Part shown: positions 48,429 through 61,060 of the stretch, piece by piece
Layout of the letters: every line of letters starts with the position of its first letter
Position numbering within the stretch: position 1 is the first letter of the stretch
Assembly (NCBI GenBank): GCA_949317995.1
Contig: OX439035.1
Span: 84,073,959 to 84,137,958, forward strand
From: Acholoe squamosa
Lineage: Eukaryota; Annelida; Polychaeta; Phyllodocida; Polynoidae
Length of the DNA stretch: 64,000 nucleotides
Reading direction: 5' to 3'
Program-made: the position numbers and the translations under genes
Notes under the pieces: generated by a model
Told to the model about the DNA's origin: nothing
The model's database searches: none
What the model saw: only the letters and a program-made list of their open reading frames with translations

Positions 48429-51400
48429 ATTAAAATTATTAACCTCTTTTCTATTTTACAGGTTCATATAGACGCAAAATTTTTGTCAAAATTCCTGAGA
48501 TAGTCCTAACTTCATTTCATTATCGTCTATGTGAGACCCAAGTCTCACAGTGCTTCCATTTCATCCATCCCTCCTGTCAATACCTCCCACCACGGGGAAC
48601 AATACAAGCAGGCATTGTGTTACCATATATGACACCTAAAACACTGTGGTCCACTGATAAGTAATGGTCTGTAAAATACCACCCACTACAGGCGGCCTAT
48701 AGACATGTAGCCCCCCCTCCCCCCTTATGGTGTAAATACGTACATGGGGGTGCTCTTTAGGCGGTCATTTTCCATAAAGAAATTTCGTATTCATATATCC
48801 AATTTTCCATAAAGAAGTTTTTTATTCATATATCCACAGACTTGCACAAATCTAACAAGACGTCTGTCACTGGCGCCCAACAATAGAGTTTATGTCAATG
48901 TCGCCCAAGGTCAGCTCAGACCAGGCAAAGGTTAGTGCAAGGTCAAGTTTGTTTAGCCTGAGTCAGCTTGGAAGGTGTGGACCACCAGGTACTGGAGGTG
49001 GATGAAATTCAGGTCTGTACTGGGCTATGGAGTATGTCCCTCCTCCGGGTATACAACACTGCAAATCGTCAGTACAGTCCGCTTGCCAACAGTAGCACAC
49101 TTAAGTCACGTTTTATCTGATTCCTTTCCCTTTATTTTATTTTTGTTTGTGTTAGGAGTTTTTAACCACTTGACAAAGGCTCCTCTCCAAGCTTCGGTTA
49201 TATTTATAAACTAAATTGTGGCATTTGTGGGTCACTGGTGTAAAACGTTCAAATGGCAACTATTTGCTGGAAAATAGGGGGAAAGGAGCACAAGGAGCCA
49301 GGATATTTCTAGGACACTTTCTTTCTCAACTGTACATGTATTAAATGCATGCAGTGTAATGATTCTATGGGATACTATGGTTTTCATTCTTTACAACATC
49401 AACAACCAGTAGAGGACAACCAGTATTCCATATTACCTGCTGATAAATTTCACATGAAAATATGACACCTGGTATAATATACACACAGCAGAACATCTAA
49501 GGTTAGAGACTATCTAGTGCTACTAGTACCACAGCCGCAGTCCCCAAACACAACGTATGGAAATCAATAATCATACACTCTACAAATGTTTCCATTCCCC
49601 AAGGTAAACTAGCCTGCATATTCATTACCAAGCGCTTCTCCAATATCTTGAGAGGAATGTGCAAGAAACCCAGGCATCAGAAGTACCCACTGCACCCTTG
49701 CTTTAAAAACTAGATGTAAGAACATGACTTTAGTTTTTAGTGAAGGCCAGGGTGAAGGACTGCACTTTAACTACCAGTCTTTACCTAAAACCACTCCCTT
49801 TCTGATCCGCTGGTCGCGTGCTGTGATGGCCATCCTTCATTTTGTAAGGGCCCTTATGAGGCCTAACACGCTGCCTGCTGCTACCCAAATCCATATGCTA
49901 AAACCTACGTAGACTAACACACGTGCCCCTGTTAAGCCTTTTTACTTTGATTTTATTTTTACAAGTTAGCTTTTCTTTTCATTTTCAATTACACCTTTTT
50001 TTGTAGCTCTGATACAGGATCGATAACACTGTATCCTTTCTGGTAGCACATGCTACCACACTGGAGAGATGGCGAGTGATGGATGGATATTTCATATTGA
50101 ACCAATGGGTCCCTACCGTAGTACCTCGCTTACAAAGTGCACCACGTATAGGGCGCACCCTTGGATCTTATCAGTGTCAGGCGGATTTAAAAGTTGATTT
50201 TGGCAGTTTTATCTAATGAGGCTCAACCCGAATATCCCACATGTGTAAGGCGCACTGGGGTTTGGTTTTGCGTAAAAGTCTCGCCTTATACACTATAGGT
50301 GTCACAGTAGTAGTTGCTGATCCAAGCGCCACCAGCTGCAGTCATAGAGTAGATAGTGACACACCATGCAGGTAGGAACAAATGGAACAAGGATCTCAAT
50401 CATTTATAACAGTGGGTGGTATATTGTGAATGTTATCGAAACTGTGAGCTACCTAATGTGTTTTACGAGTGAATGTGCAAAGCACGAGTGTTTTTAATAG
50501 AAGTCATAAGAGGAAACCAGTCCAGGATGTCAGCCTTGTTCAGCGTGGGAACTGATTTTTCAGAGATGCCTGTGGTTCCAAGACCTCTTTCATTTTCATG
50601 TTCGGGGGCATGCCATCGACATTTGCTATAAAGCTACGAATCCCCCCACCGCTTTATGCCTTGTATATAATCGTGCTTTGTTATTCGCTTTCGTTCAAAA
50701 AGAGAGACGGATGTTGCCTAACTACGATGGTCTGATGCCCATGATTGTTCCACAATACCACATACCCCACCCCCCCCGGATATCTAAACGTGTTTTCCTA
50801 CTTTTTCAAGCATTAGGATATCAACACGTAGTAAATGCAACTATCGCCCTGAGTACTGACTCAGTGATACCTAAGACACCAAGAGATACCACAATCTTAG
50901 TAAATGTATCCCTCCACATGATATACTGACATGCTGCCTGTTGTTATCGTTAATTGAGGCACAATATAGCTGAAGGGGTGATAAAGTTTTAATTCTCTTC
51001 CACAAATAAAAGGAGTCATGTAAATCTATACTCTCTAATCATAGAAAAAAACACACGATCAAATCGGTCAGAAAATGGGAACTCCCCTACCATGTAAAAG
51101 TTAAGATAATTGGTTCTGTGTTAATGTACTTTGGTTTAGTGATTGTGAACATAGTTTTCTGGTGACAAAGCGTAAGAGACATTTTACACAAGATAAATCT
51201 GGCAGATGTAGGATAAAACCCTGTGAAGTTTCTTTCTCACAGTAATGTTGAACCCAATGAGGAGCACATGGTGCTATGGTACTCATGTCATTCTCATGGT
51301 GGGTGGTGAAGGGTGGTGAGTGGAAGGAGTGTAGACTTGGAAAAGACCTACGGTACATTTACTTGTCCCTGCTTGTATTGCTATTTGGATCTTAGGCTGA

Positions 51401-53363
51401 CTGAATACAGCAAGTCTAAAACCCTAGATGAGGTACCAGAGGGAATCAAGGGGTAGAGTATTTTCGAGGTGTACTAGTTTGTTGGAAGGCAAGCTGTGGG
51501 AACGGGCTTAGCTCTGTCACCACATCTCCTGCCATCCCACCCTAGGGTGGTGAATGGCAGCCCTTTCTTCTATGTCATGTCTATAATTAAAGTGGATCTT
51601 TGTCAGAGGATTCCAAGGAAAATTACTTAATTATCCAAGATACATTATCGGGTATTCATTCCTTTCAGTTCCTTTTCATTTAAAGATTTATTTCTACATT
51701 GTACAAGTGCAATGTTACTTACGCAAAAGCCCGGCATGAAAGTAGACGGCATAGAAGAAGTAGTCCAAATTCGCTCGCCACTAAAACGTGGGACCAGGCA
51801 TAACTCAAACGATGAATACCAGATGCATATTTCAAATCTAGAACACCAGTTGTAACGGTCGTATTACCGTGCCCAACGTTGTATTTTTCTCATTAGTCTG
51901 GTGCCGAGATGCCCAATACATGTACGGCAGCGACAAATCATGACCATGATAGAACCTACATTCATTTCAGACTCCCAATCTCTCAACACACTGGCCTAAA
52001 AGAAAAGACCCAATCATAACCAAGCTTCATGCATGTGTATTACATTCCTTGGATAGCGATACACAAAGTTGTTTCCATTAGGATTGCAGAGGCATGGCAG
52101 ATTGGGGGGGGGGGCATTTGGGACATGATACTGACCATTTTCGGCTTAACCTATCAGATATGACATTTGAAAGGTCATTTAAAATACTTAATACATATCG
52201 CGGTAACCCTTTCTGGTCACATAAAACAGTATTGTTGAGGCCAGATCTTTAAGATCCAAATCTCCACCATGGCAGCTCTGACATCACTAAGGCCACAGTC
52301 TCAGCGCCGCCCCTTTACCCCAGGCTGGTATGGTTATTTCTGAGGAGCCCCCCCCCCCCACCCCACCTACAGATTGGTATATGACCAAAAAGGATGTGTC
52401 CTGACATTCAGGCCGTGCAGAGCCTGTAGTACCACAGGCATTAGAGGCGGCCCTGGATGTGGCCTGCCTAACATGCTGATTACAGCCAAGTACTGCATCA
52501 GGCAGTTTAGTCTACCACCATCAACCGGCCTTATCCTTCTCTCCGTTGACCACCACAGCCAGCCCCCGGCACTATCTTCCCACAAGTATGCCCTACGGCT
52601 GCCTCCTGCCCAGATCTTGTCCGGGATGACCTTGTCCATTGCCGGCTGACCGCGCGCTTCAGGTCGATGGCACTGCTTGATCGCATCTACCCCTCTAACC
52701 CCCACCCATGTCCGCTGCCCCCAACCCCCACCACACATGTTCTTAGTTACCAGACCCAATGGGCAGATGGGTTTTCCTGTTTCTATCATTTTCTTTTTCT
52801 TCCGCCTTATCTGCTTTAGACTTTAGTACCTAGGTACTTTGCTGGACCTGGAGCCAGAGCTGGAGCCAAGCAGAGCTGGTTGTCGACCGGAAGTGGGCAC
52901 GCCCGTCACAATCACTCTCCCAGCATAATGCAGAGATAGAAACTATCAAAGGTACAACTTGATACCGCTGTCAGGAGAGTGACCTATCTTTCATCCAGAA
53001 TCTGACAAGTTGACGATGGTGCCTGGAGATAGATGTCTTCATGCTTTTGCTGCACATGTCTAGACTTTTCTTCTGTTTTATACCTGAGAGACTGGAGCAG
53101 GAACCCACATGCTGACAGTTATTGTAATAAGTGTCTGTCTGGGAGTTGAGGTAAAGCTCCCCAACTGAATTGGTATACAGTCGTGTGCTGCAAATGCATT
53201 CTTCTATTCGGTAACATACTGCATACTACATGATTGGATTCTGAACAATAGAAATAACAATCATCCATTCATTGCAATGTGACTAAAGTCTAGTAACGAA
53301 CGCCCTTTGACCGTATGGCGACTCAGGCTTATCCCAACAGGTTTTCCGTATCAGAGAACAACA
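48429..53363. other. No gene confidently seen
   Basis: Contains a 36-bp tandem duplication at 48768-48838 (TTTCCATAAAGAA...TATTCATATATCCA), a decayed relative of the 21.3 kb element at about 50115-50305, and G and C runs near 52110 and 52350. The 140-codon minus frame at 52367-52789 and its 91-codon plus competitor are unrecognised. Minus-strand 52748-52826 has a charged frame, but this follows from a purine-rich tract. Confidence 0.4.
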
Positions 53364-53661
53364 CACTGCAAAAAGGGTGTTTAAAGATACACACCAAATT
53401 TTCACCAGCATTTAAACACTTAAACTCTTAAAGTGTTTAGGTGTTTACCTTTTAAACACTTATTCTCAAACACCTAAACACTGAAGTGTTTAAGTGTTTA
53501 GCATTTAAACACTTGGTTAAACACTTCTTATTTAAACATGTTTCAAATTGAACACGTTTAGCACTTTAGAAGCGTTGAGAAAAGTGGGACAAATAAGTGT
53601 TTAACCAAGTGTTTAAGTTCTAAACACTGGTGTTTAATCCCTAAACGCTGTTTTTACAGTG
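53364..53661. mobile_element. TIR element filled with AAGTGTTTAA boxes
   Basis: The left end CACTGCAAAAAGGGTGTTTA is mirrored by TAAACGCTGTTTTTACAGTG at the right, with possible 2-bp CA direct repeats outside. In between, GTGTTTA or its complement TAAACAC occurs well over ten times in both orientations. CACTG-type ends with a 2-3-bp duplication would fit a CACTA/EnSpm-like family, but this is tentative. Non-coding. Confidence 0.75.
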
Positions 53662-54703
53662 CAGGACTGCTGTAAGTCTGGGCGGGTGATATAAAGTCAC
53701 AGACACATGTACGAGCAGAATACACCACTGTATACACACAGACTTAGCAGCTCTCAATGAGCCTCCCCTAGACTTGCTAAATCTCATCCTCTATGCCCTT
53801 ACTTTATTTACTGTCTTTAATGTTTCCCTACTACACTATGTTGCATAATCGGACCATGCTGGCTGAGGTTGAGAGTTCTGTGCAAATGCAAATCAATTAC
53901 ATGTACTTGGTTCAACTGCTGCCGTTAGTCATTACCTGCCTAGCCTGTGATCACTACATCTTCTAATATTAATACATCTGTCAGCGTCAGTTAGCACTGC
54001 CTAATGAGGGGGTCTATACCACATCTAACTCTGGCCCTTGAGCAGCTCAGTACGAGCAGTGAGCGTGTTATCTGGACGCTCTTCTCCCTGACATGGGCGG
54101 CTAGATAAGAGCGTCATTGCAAACACTGCCCCCACCCTTCTATAAGGGCGTATTGGTTATACAGTACAGTCTGCCCTGTTATTAGTTTACATCGCTACAC
54201 TGTTAGATATAGAAACATTATAAATACGATTTTCTCTCCATCAATTTCTTCCGACAGGCAAGCGCGTCCCTCCAGACACTCGCTACAGATATACACAAGA
54301 TGAACCACCAAAGTGGGCAAGATGGTGGCTTCCATGTGATATGGCAATCTCTGTGTGCAGGAGCAGGGCGTTGTTCGCCTTCTGCTCTACTGGCGGCGAC
54401 CCATGTAGCGGCGACCGAGCAGCTCACGGCAAGAGCTGCTCCCCGAGCTGCTCCCAGCAGACCGCATAGTTTCGGGGTGAGTCATCGCCCCCGCTCACCC
54501 ACCACAACGGCCACTTGTCTCTGACAGCCCTTCTCTAATGCACCTCTGAGTGCTTGACAGGTCCCCACATCGTGAGCCATCGTCACAAAAATGACACTGG
54601 TGTCAGTTCGATAGTAGTTAGCAAATTGATAATTACCAATTCACGTTATTGATTACCCCATTGTTCTAGTACACTTTAATTTATGTTGGCCAATGACATC
54701 TAT
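53662..54703. other. No gene confidently seen; motif cluster
   Basis: Holds four GAGC-W-GCTC sites (54040, 54417, 54433, 54445), the last three within 37 bp of a CpG-richer patch (54290-54520). Competing frames of 69-74 codons on both strands there are unrecognised. Confidence 0.4.
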
Positions 54704-54858
54704 ATATATCAGAGATGCCACTCACTGGCCAACATAAAACAGGAAAACTGGACTTTTGGACACATTTTCCCAGGAATTTAACATAATTTAATACGGGTAT
54801 CTTGGAATCAAAACCAGGAATCCCTTGGATACCAGGAAAAGTGGGGTCTCTGATATAT
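54704..54858. mobile_element. CAGAGATGCCACT MITE, 6-bp TSD
   Basis: The element is 54710-54852 (143 bp), with ends CAGAGATGCCACT and AGTGGGGTCTCTG as imperfect inverted repeats. The 6-bp ATATAT flanks both sides; since this is low-complexity sequence the duplication is less secure than for the other copies. A separate pair TTATGTTGGCCAATGA / CACTGGCCAACATAA straddles the left end. Confidence 0.65.
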
Positions 54859-57800
54859 TAACTATGAAACTCAGTACAGGTATGCATCAGGTATACATAT
54901 ATGTCTGAACAGCTATTTTGTGTTAGGTTGAAATAGGTCTGCATATTTCATTTATTTGCCTTGGGTAGATCTAAACCATGAGTTTTTAACATGACACTAC
55001 TGCAGATGTGCACGAATGTGGTAGCCAAAAAAATGAAATAGAAGCACGGTGCATGGGGTAACTGATAGAGTAACTCCATGAGGGGGTGAGAGGAAGCATC
55101 ACGTAGTCACCGCCTCCTACACATCATCATAACAAGGACTGCGTCTCAAGACGCCGCAGGGTCCAAGGTCAACCGTGACGTCATTCAGGTCATGGACCCA
55201 TAGGGTCACAGAGCTTTGGGGTCAATAGTCACCAGGCCCGCATCAAAGACATCTAAGGGTAGCTAATAGTGTATACTATGCAAATAGATAAATAAACAAA
55301 CACATGAGCAAATAGAAATAAAATGTGAAACCCATATTTGGCTTCATGTGTGCTTAGATCCTGATTCAGTGTGATTTCGAATTGAGGAAAGCACTTCAAT
55401 GTATGTACGGTACATGTATAATCATGCATTTATCAACCTTGGAATTGCCAAACATGTACTGCTGACATATTGTAGCCCCAGCTGTATAGAGATGGAGAAA
55501 CAATGAGCCTTTAACCAGACTGGCATTCAGCAATGCTAAGCCGTGACTAAGGAGGCACTTTCCATTCATCCGGTGCATTTTGCCGCAGCGTCCAACAAAA
55601 ACACTATATGACGCTCCATAATGGATGAACAACACAGCAGGAAGTAGCATTGCCATTGGAGAAGACTGGGAGCTGACGAGCAGCTATTGGTAAAAAGTAG
55701 GGCCAACCTGAGTTGGAGAACAGCTGAAGGGAAGAAAAGAAACAGGCGAAGGAAAGAAGCCGTGACATACATAGCTCAGAAACACGAAAACTATTTTTTT
55801 TAGGTTTAATAAGAACAGCTGAATTTGAACTGAAGAAGGCGTTATTATTTATGATTATCACTTATTTCCGTTTACAGAGCATCTATGCGAGAGGGATGAT
55901 AATAACGGGGTGTGAAATGATACCAGTTACACAATGAGCAAATGGGAATAGCCGAAAGGGCAAGGAGCAGCTCCCCTTTAGATACCTGAGCTGATTGCAC
56001 TACTTATCCAAAACGGCTACCCCGGAAGTCGTCGGCTTTGACCTTGGATGTTCCCGTAGTTGGCAACTCACACTCTATCTGTAGTGCAACCAGCGAAAGT
56101 GACCCAGTGAATTAGAAAACAGTAGAAGTTGTGTGACAAGCATAGGGTTACAACAGTAGGAGTTGCAGTGCTTTTGGCGCGTGGTGGCGCCACTACTTTT
56201 CGTGCGAGCAGCGCCGCAGGCGCTGGTCTCCTCACCAAAAGGCTGGTCCATAACTGGGGCACTGGGGTAACCTTCCATCCGCCCTGTGTTAACTGAGATC
56301 TGAAGCCAACTCCCCCACTTCCCGTTCTTGTACAAGTACAGTACTCCCCCCAATGCAATCCTCCAGTGGGTGCCTGGCTCTGAGCCCAGTCCAGCACCGC
56401 CCAGCCTCAGTAACGGACAGCTAGCCAGCCGTCAATACCAGCACTGTGTGCAGTATACTGTATGGGCGGCGGGTGTGATTGATAAAGAGATTTACCCCAT
56501 ACAATGGGCAAGAGACGCACGCATACAGGGGCACCAGGGGATTTTCTCAACCTCAGCTCAGAGCTTCCATCACCCATATAGGCATGACCTGGCCAGTCCC
56601 TGGGTGTCCTTTTCAGTGCCGACACCTTTACTGACTATAACCTTTGATGACTATAGCGCCAAAGCTGCAAAGTCTGCTCGTTCCCATGAGTCATCATTTC
56701 TGGATATTCTGACCATTTACTGAATGGATTCTCTCTACTGAATGTGGGGTGAATAACAATGTCAACACAATGCCCTCCTGGCTATGTTAACCCTTCAGTT
56801 ACTTTTGAGCTTTTCTGATGTCTTATATATTCCCACTGATATATTCTCCTATCAAATTTAAATATCTTCTTTCCTCCTGTACCACTAAAGATCAATGCTA
56901 ATGCTATTGTGTCAACCCCATACATACAGCCCTGTCTTGTTAGGCTCTAGGCCCCCTTAAAAGAATGGCTCCTCGTTCTATGTGCACTGGTTATATTTAT
57001 GGCATTTGCCCATGTATAGCCCTAGCCTCCATGTCCTTCAACATGCAAGTTGGGAACGATGTTAGCTCCCATATTCTCCCTATAAAGCCCTCCAGTACTA
57101 TCAGCAGCTATCAGAGCCTGGAGGCGACAGGCACTAGAGGGAGGTATAAAAGGGGCACAATACACATTGCTCCGTCTCTGGAAACCCCTTTGTTTCCCTA
57201 TCGGGTGCCGTTAAAAGTTCTGACTTTTCATTCCAGCTGAGAATTTTATTAGGGCTTCCATTAATAACCTACATGGAGCTTCGTTAAGAAGCAATTACCA
57301 TTTCATGAATAAGGCCAGTTATTTCTTCAACAGTCCCGTCGTCATCTGAATGCTTATTAATTAACATCGTGAATTGCTTTTAATGCCTCAAGTGGAACAA
57401 ATCGAAAAGTGAAAGAATAAATTGGCATTGGCCTTTAATGGGACTTCGTGGTTCGTATGTGGGTACCTAGACTAGTTCCAGTCTCCGCATTATCTGTGGA
57501 TTGTGGCGTATTGACTATAGTAGTGCTGCAAGGCATTCATCCATGGCTGAAACATGTTGCTGGCCTTGTCAAGTCTAGTAATTATCTTCTTCTTTTTTAT
57601 ATGTACTGTATGCTTAATAGTTTGGGGAAGAAGAAAAGCTCGAGCTGCAGTATTCTTTTTCTCTTTCATCTCTTTTTAGTACATGTAGTCATCTCATCGG
57701 AGCATGACTTGTGGATAGGGGTTTAGGTGTCCATGTGAACTTATTAACAAAATCTAAAGTCGGCGTATGCTAATCCAACAAGAAAAGGTATCCCATTTTT

Positions 57801-58991
57801 ACAGCTGAAATCATATCCTGCGCCACTAATTCAAAAGGGAGCAGCGATACCGACGTAAAGGGATTCAAATCTCACGGGACAACAAGCCTCGGGGTACCCC
57901 ACACCGTCACTAAATGCTGGGACCATTTTATAGGTGTTTGGGGGATTGCTGTCACTGGCAGTGTGACTGGACAAAGGAAATATGGCACAATCCTTTAACG
58001 GTCGTGGTAACGTGAGTGTTAACATAACATTTCTACGTTCATCTTATCAGGAATATCGCAAAACACTGACTACACATCTGACAGGGAGGGAGACATATTC
58101 TCGGCTATTTGGTGATTATATCAATACATATTCCTTAATTGAAACCAAGTGTACCGTATGTCATTTGCTAATGAAATACTTGTTAATGAATTATGAGCAA
58201 TTCGAGCACTCCCCTGGGATGGTGCACAGTACCGCTATGTGTGTGAGTCGTTGCACAATCATGTATCTAAGTTCAGATCAGAGAGGGTTTTATTTCAATC
58301 CATGCCCTTGGTGTTGCCCTGATGATCAGATTGCATCGAGAACATGGGCTGTGTGATATCTCTTTTTTAAATGCAGGTACAGAACTGTTTCGTACAACTG
58401 TATCAGCAAGTTTCACATTTTAATATTAAAACCAGTGACTCTATATCAGATGAAAAACAGAAATATAGTTCTCTTTCTTTATACGGCTGGGCCTAAATTG
58501 TACAGTAGTTGGTTGCAACAGTCTCTGGGGAATTTATATTGTTCATTGTCTGCAGTCTCCACATAATCACGTATTGAATGCTAGTTAGGTGTATTAAAGT
58601 ATGGTTTCTTTTTCTAAACACACCTCGTGTGGGGTAATGGAACATCACTTACGAATGACAGAAGCATATGCATTCTGCACATCCAAGCAAAAATAGCCTT
58701 TGGGCTCACATAACAGGGTGTTCATCTCCAAGCTGGCCTAAGGAGCTGCTCTGTCAACAGCACGTGGGACGTGAGCAGCTCAAAAATAGGAAAACCAGGT
58801 CATAATGACATAGAAAGATATAACATGTAGGTTACAGTGACTGAGTTTAAAATAGCATTGTTAACATTCTATAGGGTCTTGTGTGCTCTCTATGTACACA
58901 GGTTGTTGACCTTTCACCCTTTGTGGGTTGTGTTCTGTGGTTACAGAGCAGGGATCAAGCTACCCGGGATCGTGTGGAATCTCAATAGTAC
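54859..58991. other. No gene confidently seen
   Basis: Contains GAGC-W-GCTC sites at 55965, 58743 and 58773. Frames at 56068-56397 (minus, two overlapping), 56328-56723 (plus) and 57982-58356 (plus, 124 codons) were read and not recognised; they overlap or lack splice signals. A CRE-like TGACGTCA lies near 55177. Confidence 0.4.
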
Positions 58992-59231
58992 TTAGGGAGT
59001 GATCATTGTTTAACAACAGGGGGGCTGGTGGGTTTGCGCACGGACGCGCAAAAAAAAATTCCGACCCCCCTCTTGATAGGGTAAAAAATTTTTGACCCCA
59101 CCATAAGGGCCGAACATCGCGCGCGAACATGCCCTTTTACCCTATAGAAACAAGGGGTTGAAAAAATTCTGACCCCCCTCAAACCCACCAGCTCCCCCCC
59201 CCCCCGTTGTTAAAAAATGACCACTCCCTTA
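58992..59231. mobile_element. PIF/Harbinger-like hairpin MITE, copy 2
   Basis: The element is 58995-59228 (234 bp), with ends GGGAGTGATCATTGTTTAAC and its near-perfect inverted copy, and TTA on both sides. It shares the ends, GGTGGGTTTGCGCACGGACGC and the C-run/AAATTTT interior with copy 1 at 33975, and is shorter in the middle. Confidence 0.87.
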
Positions 59232-59454
59232 GAGGTGCTGTACGTGAAATCATGACCTTCTCATGCAACACTATTTATGCTGCCTCTTCAATGGGACCTT
59301 ACTACACCAACAGCCATCTGTATGTGATAACCACACACAACACACACAAGGTTTTGGACTTCATCCAAACCTAATATACTACCCAGCAAATTGTTGTGAC
59401 TCCTCGCCAACCTGTGTGAAGTGGCTCACACATGTCGCTAGATGGAACACGACG

Positions 59455-60115
59455 TCGCTATAGCACAAGATCACCAGGAATAGCAATGGTGGTGATCACA
59501 TGGCCTCACCTCAGATGGCAAGAATGGTGATCACTCAGACTCACCAGGGATGGCGACGCGGGTGATCACTCACCTCGCTAGATGAAACATGCATCTCGTC
59601 ATAGCACATGTTCACCAGGGATGGCGAGGATCGTGATCACTCATCCTCACCAGGGATGGCGACATGAGTGATCACTCATCCTCACCAGGGATGGCGACAT
59701 GAGTGATCACTCACTTCGCTAGATGAGACGCACACCACGTCATAATGCACATTCACCACGGATGGCAAGGATTGTGATCAGTCACCTCGCTAGATAAAAC
59801 GCGTACCTCGTGATAGCACAGGCTCACCACAGATGGTGAGGATCTTGATCACCCACACTCACCAGGGATGGCGACATGAGTGATCACTCACCTCGCTAGA
59901 TGAAACGCACACCATGCCATAGCGCATGTTCACCATGGTTGGCGAGGATCGTGATGACTCACACTCACCAGGGATGGCAAGGCGGTTGATCACTCACCTC
60001 GCTAGATGAAACACGCACCACGTCATAGCACAGGTTCACCATGGATGGCGAGAGTGGTGATCACTCAGACTCACCAGTGATGGCGACGCTGGTGATCACT
60101 CACCTTGTTAGATGA
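59455..60115 (+). repeat. 35/71-bp higher-order satellite
   Basis: TCACC(A/C)..GATGGCGA units start at 59541, 59612, 59647, 59682, 59753, 59824, 59859, 59930, 59965, 60036 and 60071. Steps are always 35 or 71 bp, so a ~35.5-bp base unit is arranged mostly as 106-bp pairs. GTGATCACTCACCTCGCTAG is the other conserved word. Confidence 0.9.
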
Positions 60116-60484
60116 AAAGCTCATGATCATCGACATTAGTAATCATGCAGCCTCACATCTGCCAGATCAAAGTATGTTTTGCCAGAGAAGGTATTGCCAT
60201 ATGTATCTTCCCTCTAACCACAGACAAGGTGTTCATGTTGATATTTCCCTATGTATTTTTCCTGTAACCAGAGAAAAGGTGTTTATGGATAGTTGCTTTC
60301 ATTTTAGAGATACCTCTATCTAAATTCAATGGATATTCTCTCTATATAATCTTGTTTGATTCAACTCTGAAGTATTACATGGAAATCAGTGTGAAACAAA
60401 GCACATTTGATACGTATGGGACTTATACTTCATGCCCACACTTCCTAGATAGGCTACATGTGGAACAGTGGTGCTGTCTCAACA

Positions 60485-61060
60485 CCTTTGGCAATGGTGG
60501 TGATAAGTTGCCACTGTGAGTGAGAGTGAGTGACAGATGATGCAATCCTCAGAGAGCATTGACTTGGAGTGACACAAATTCACGCATTGAGTGAGACAAA
60601 GGCTGGCAATGGTGGTGATAAGTTGCCATTCTGAGTGAGAGTGAGTGACAGATGATGCAATCCTTAGAGAGCATTGACATGGAGTGACACAAGTTCACGC
60701 ATTGAGTGAGACCAATGTTGGCAATGGTAGTGATAAGTCGCCATTATGTGTGAGAGTTGATGCCAGTGGCACGGGAGTGGTACATAATCACACAGTGAGT
60801 CAGATCCATGTTGGCGATGCTTGTGATAAGCCGCCATTCTGAGTGAGAGTTGACAGGCAGTGGCACATACTCACGCAGTGAGTTAGATCCATGTTGGCGA
60901 TGGTGGTGATAAGTCACCATGCTTTGTGAGGGATGACAAGGGGTGGCACATACTCACGCAGTGAGTGAGATCATGTTGGTGACTGTTGTGATAAATTGCC
61001 ATGCCATGTGAGACTGACACACAGTGGCGAAAGATGACGCAGTGAGTTATCACTCAGAAA
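60485..61060 (+). repeat. 83/115-bp satellite
   Basis: GGTGGTGATAAGTTGCCA-like words recur with TGATAA starts at 60501, 60616, 60731, 60824, 60907 and 60989 (steps 115, 115, 93, 83, 82). Conserved partners are CACGCAGTGAGT, GAGTGAGAGT and TGTTGGCGATGG. It shares only short words (GGCGA, TCACTCA) with the left array. Confidence 0.85.

Noticed and set aside
52367-52789. 140-codon minus frame and charged frame at 52748-52826
   Set aside because: Competing plus frame; the charged residues come from a purine-rich tract and the splice sites are weak.
56068-56397. Two overlapping minus frames of 92 and 109 codons
   Set aside because: Same bases open in two frames, so neither is evidence of coding; nothing recognised.
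57982-58356. 124-codon frame on the plus strand
   Set aside because: Protein-like composition, but no recognised domain, splice support or start context.
59541-60076. 35-bp repeats with ~36-bp spacing resembling a CRISPR array
   Set aside because: Intervals are themselves related repeats, the array lies within an animal TIR element, and no cas-like gene is present.
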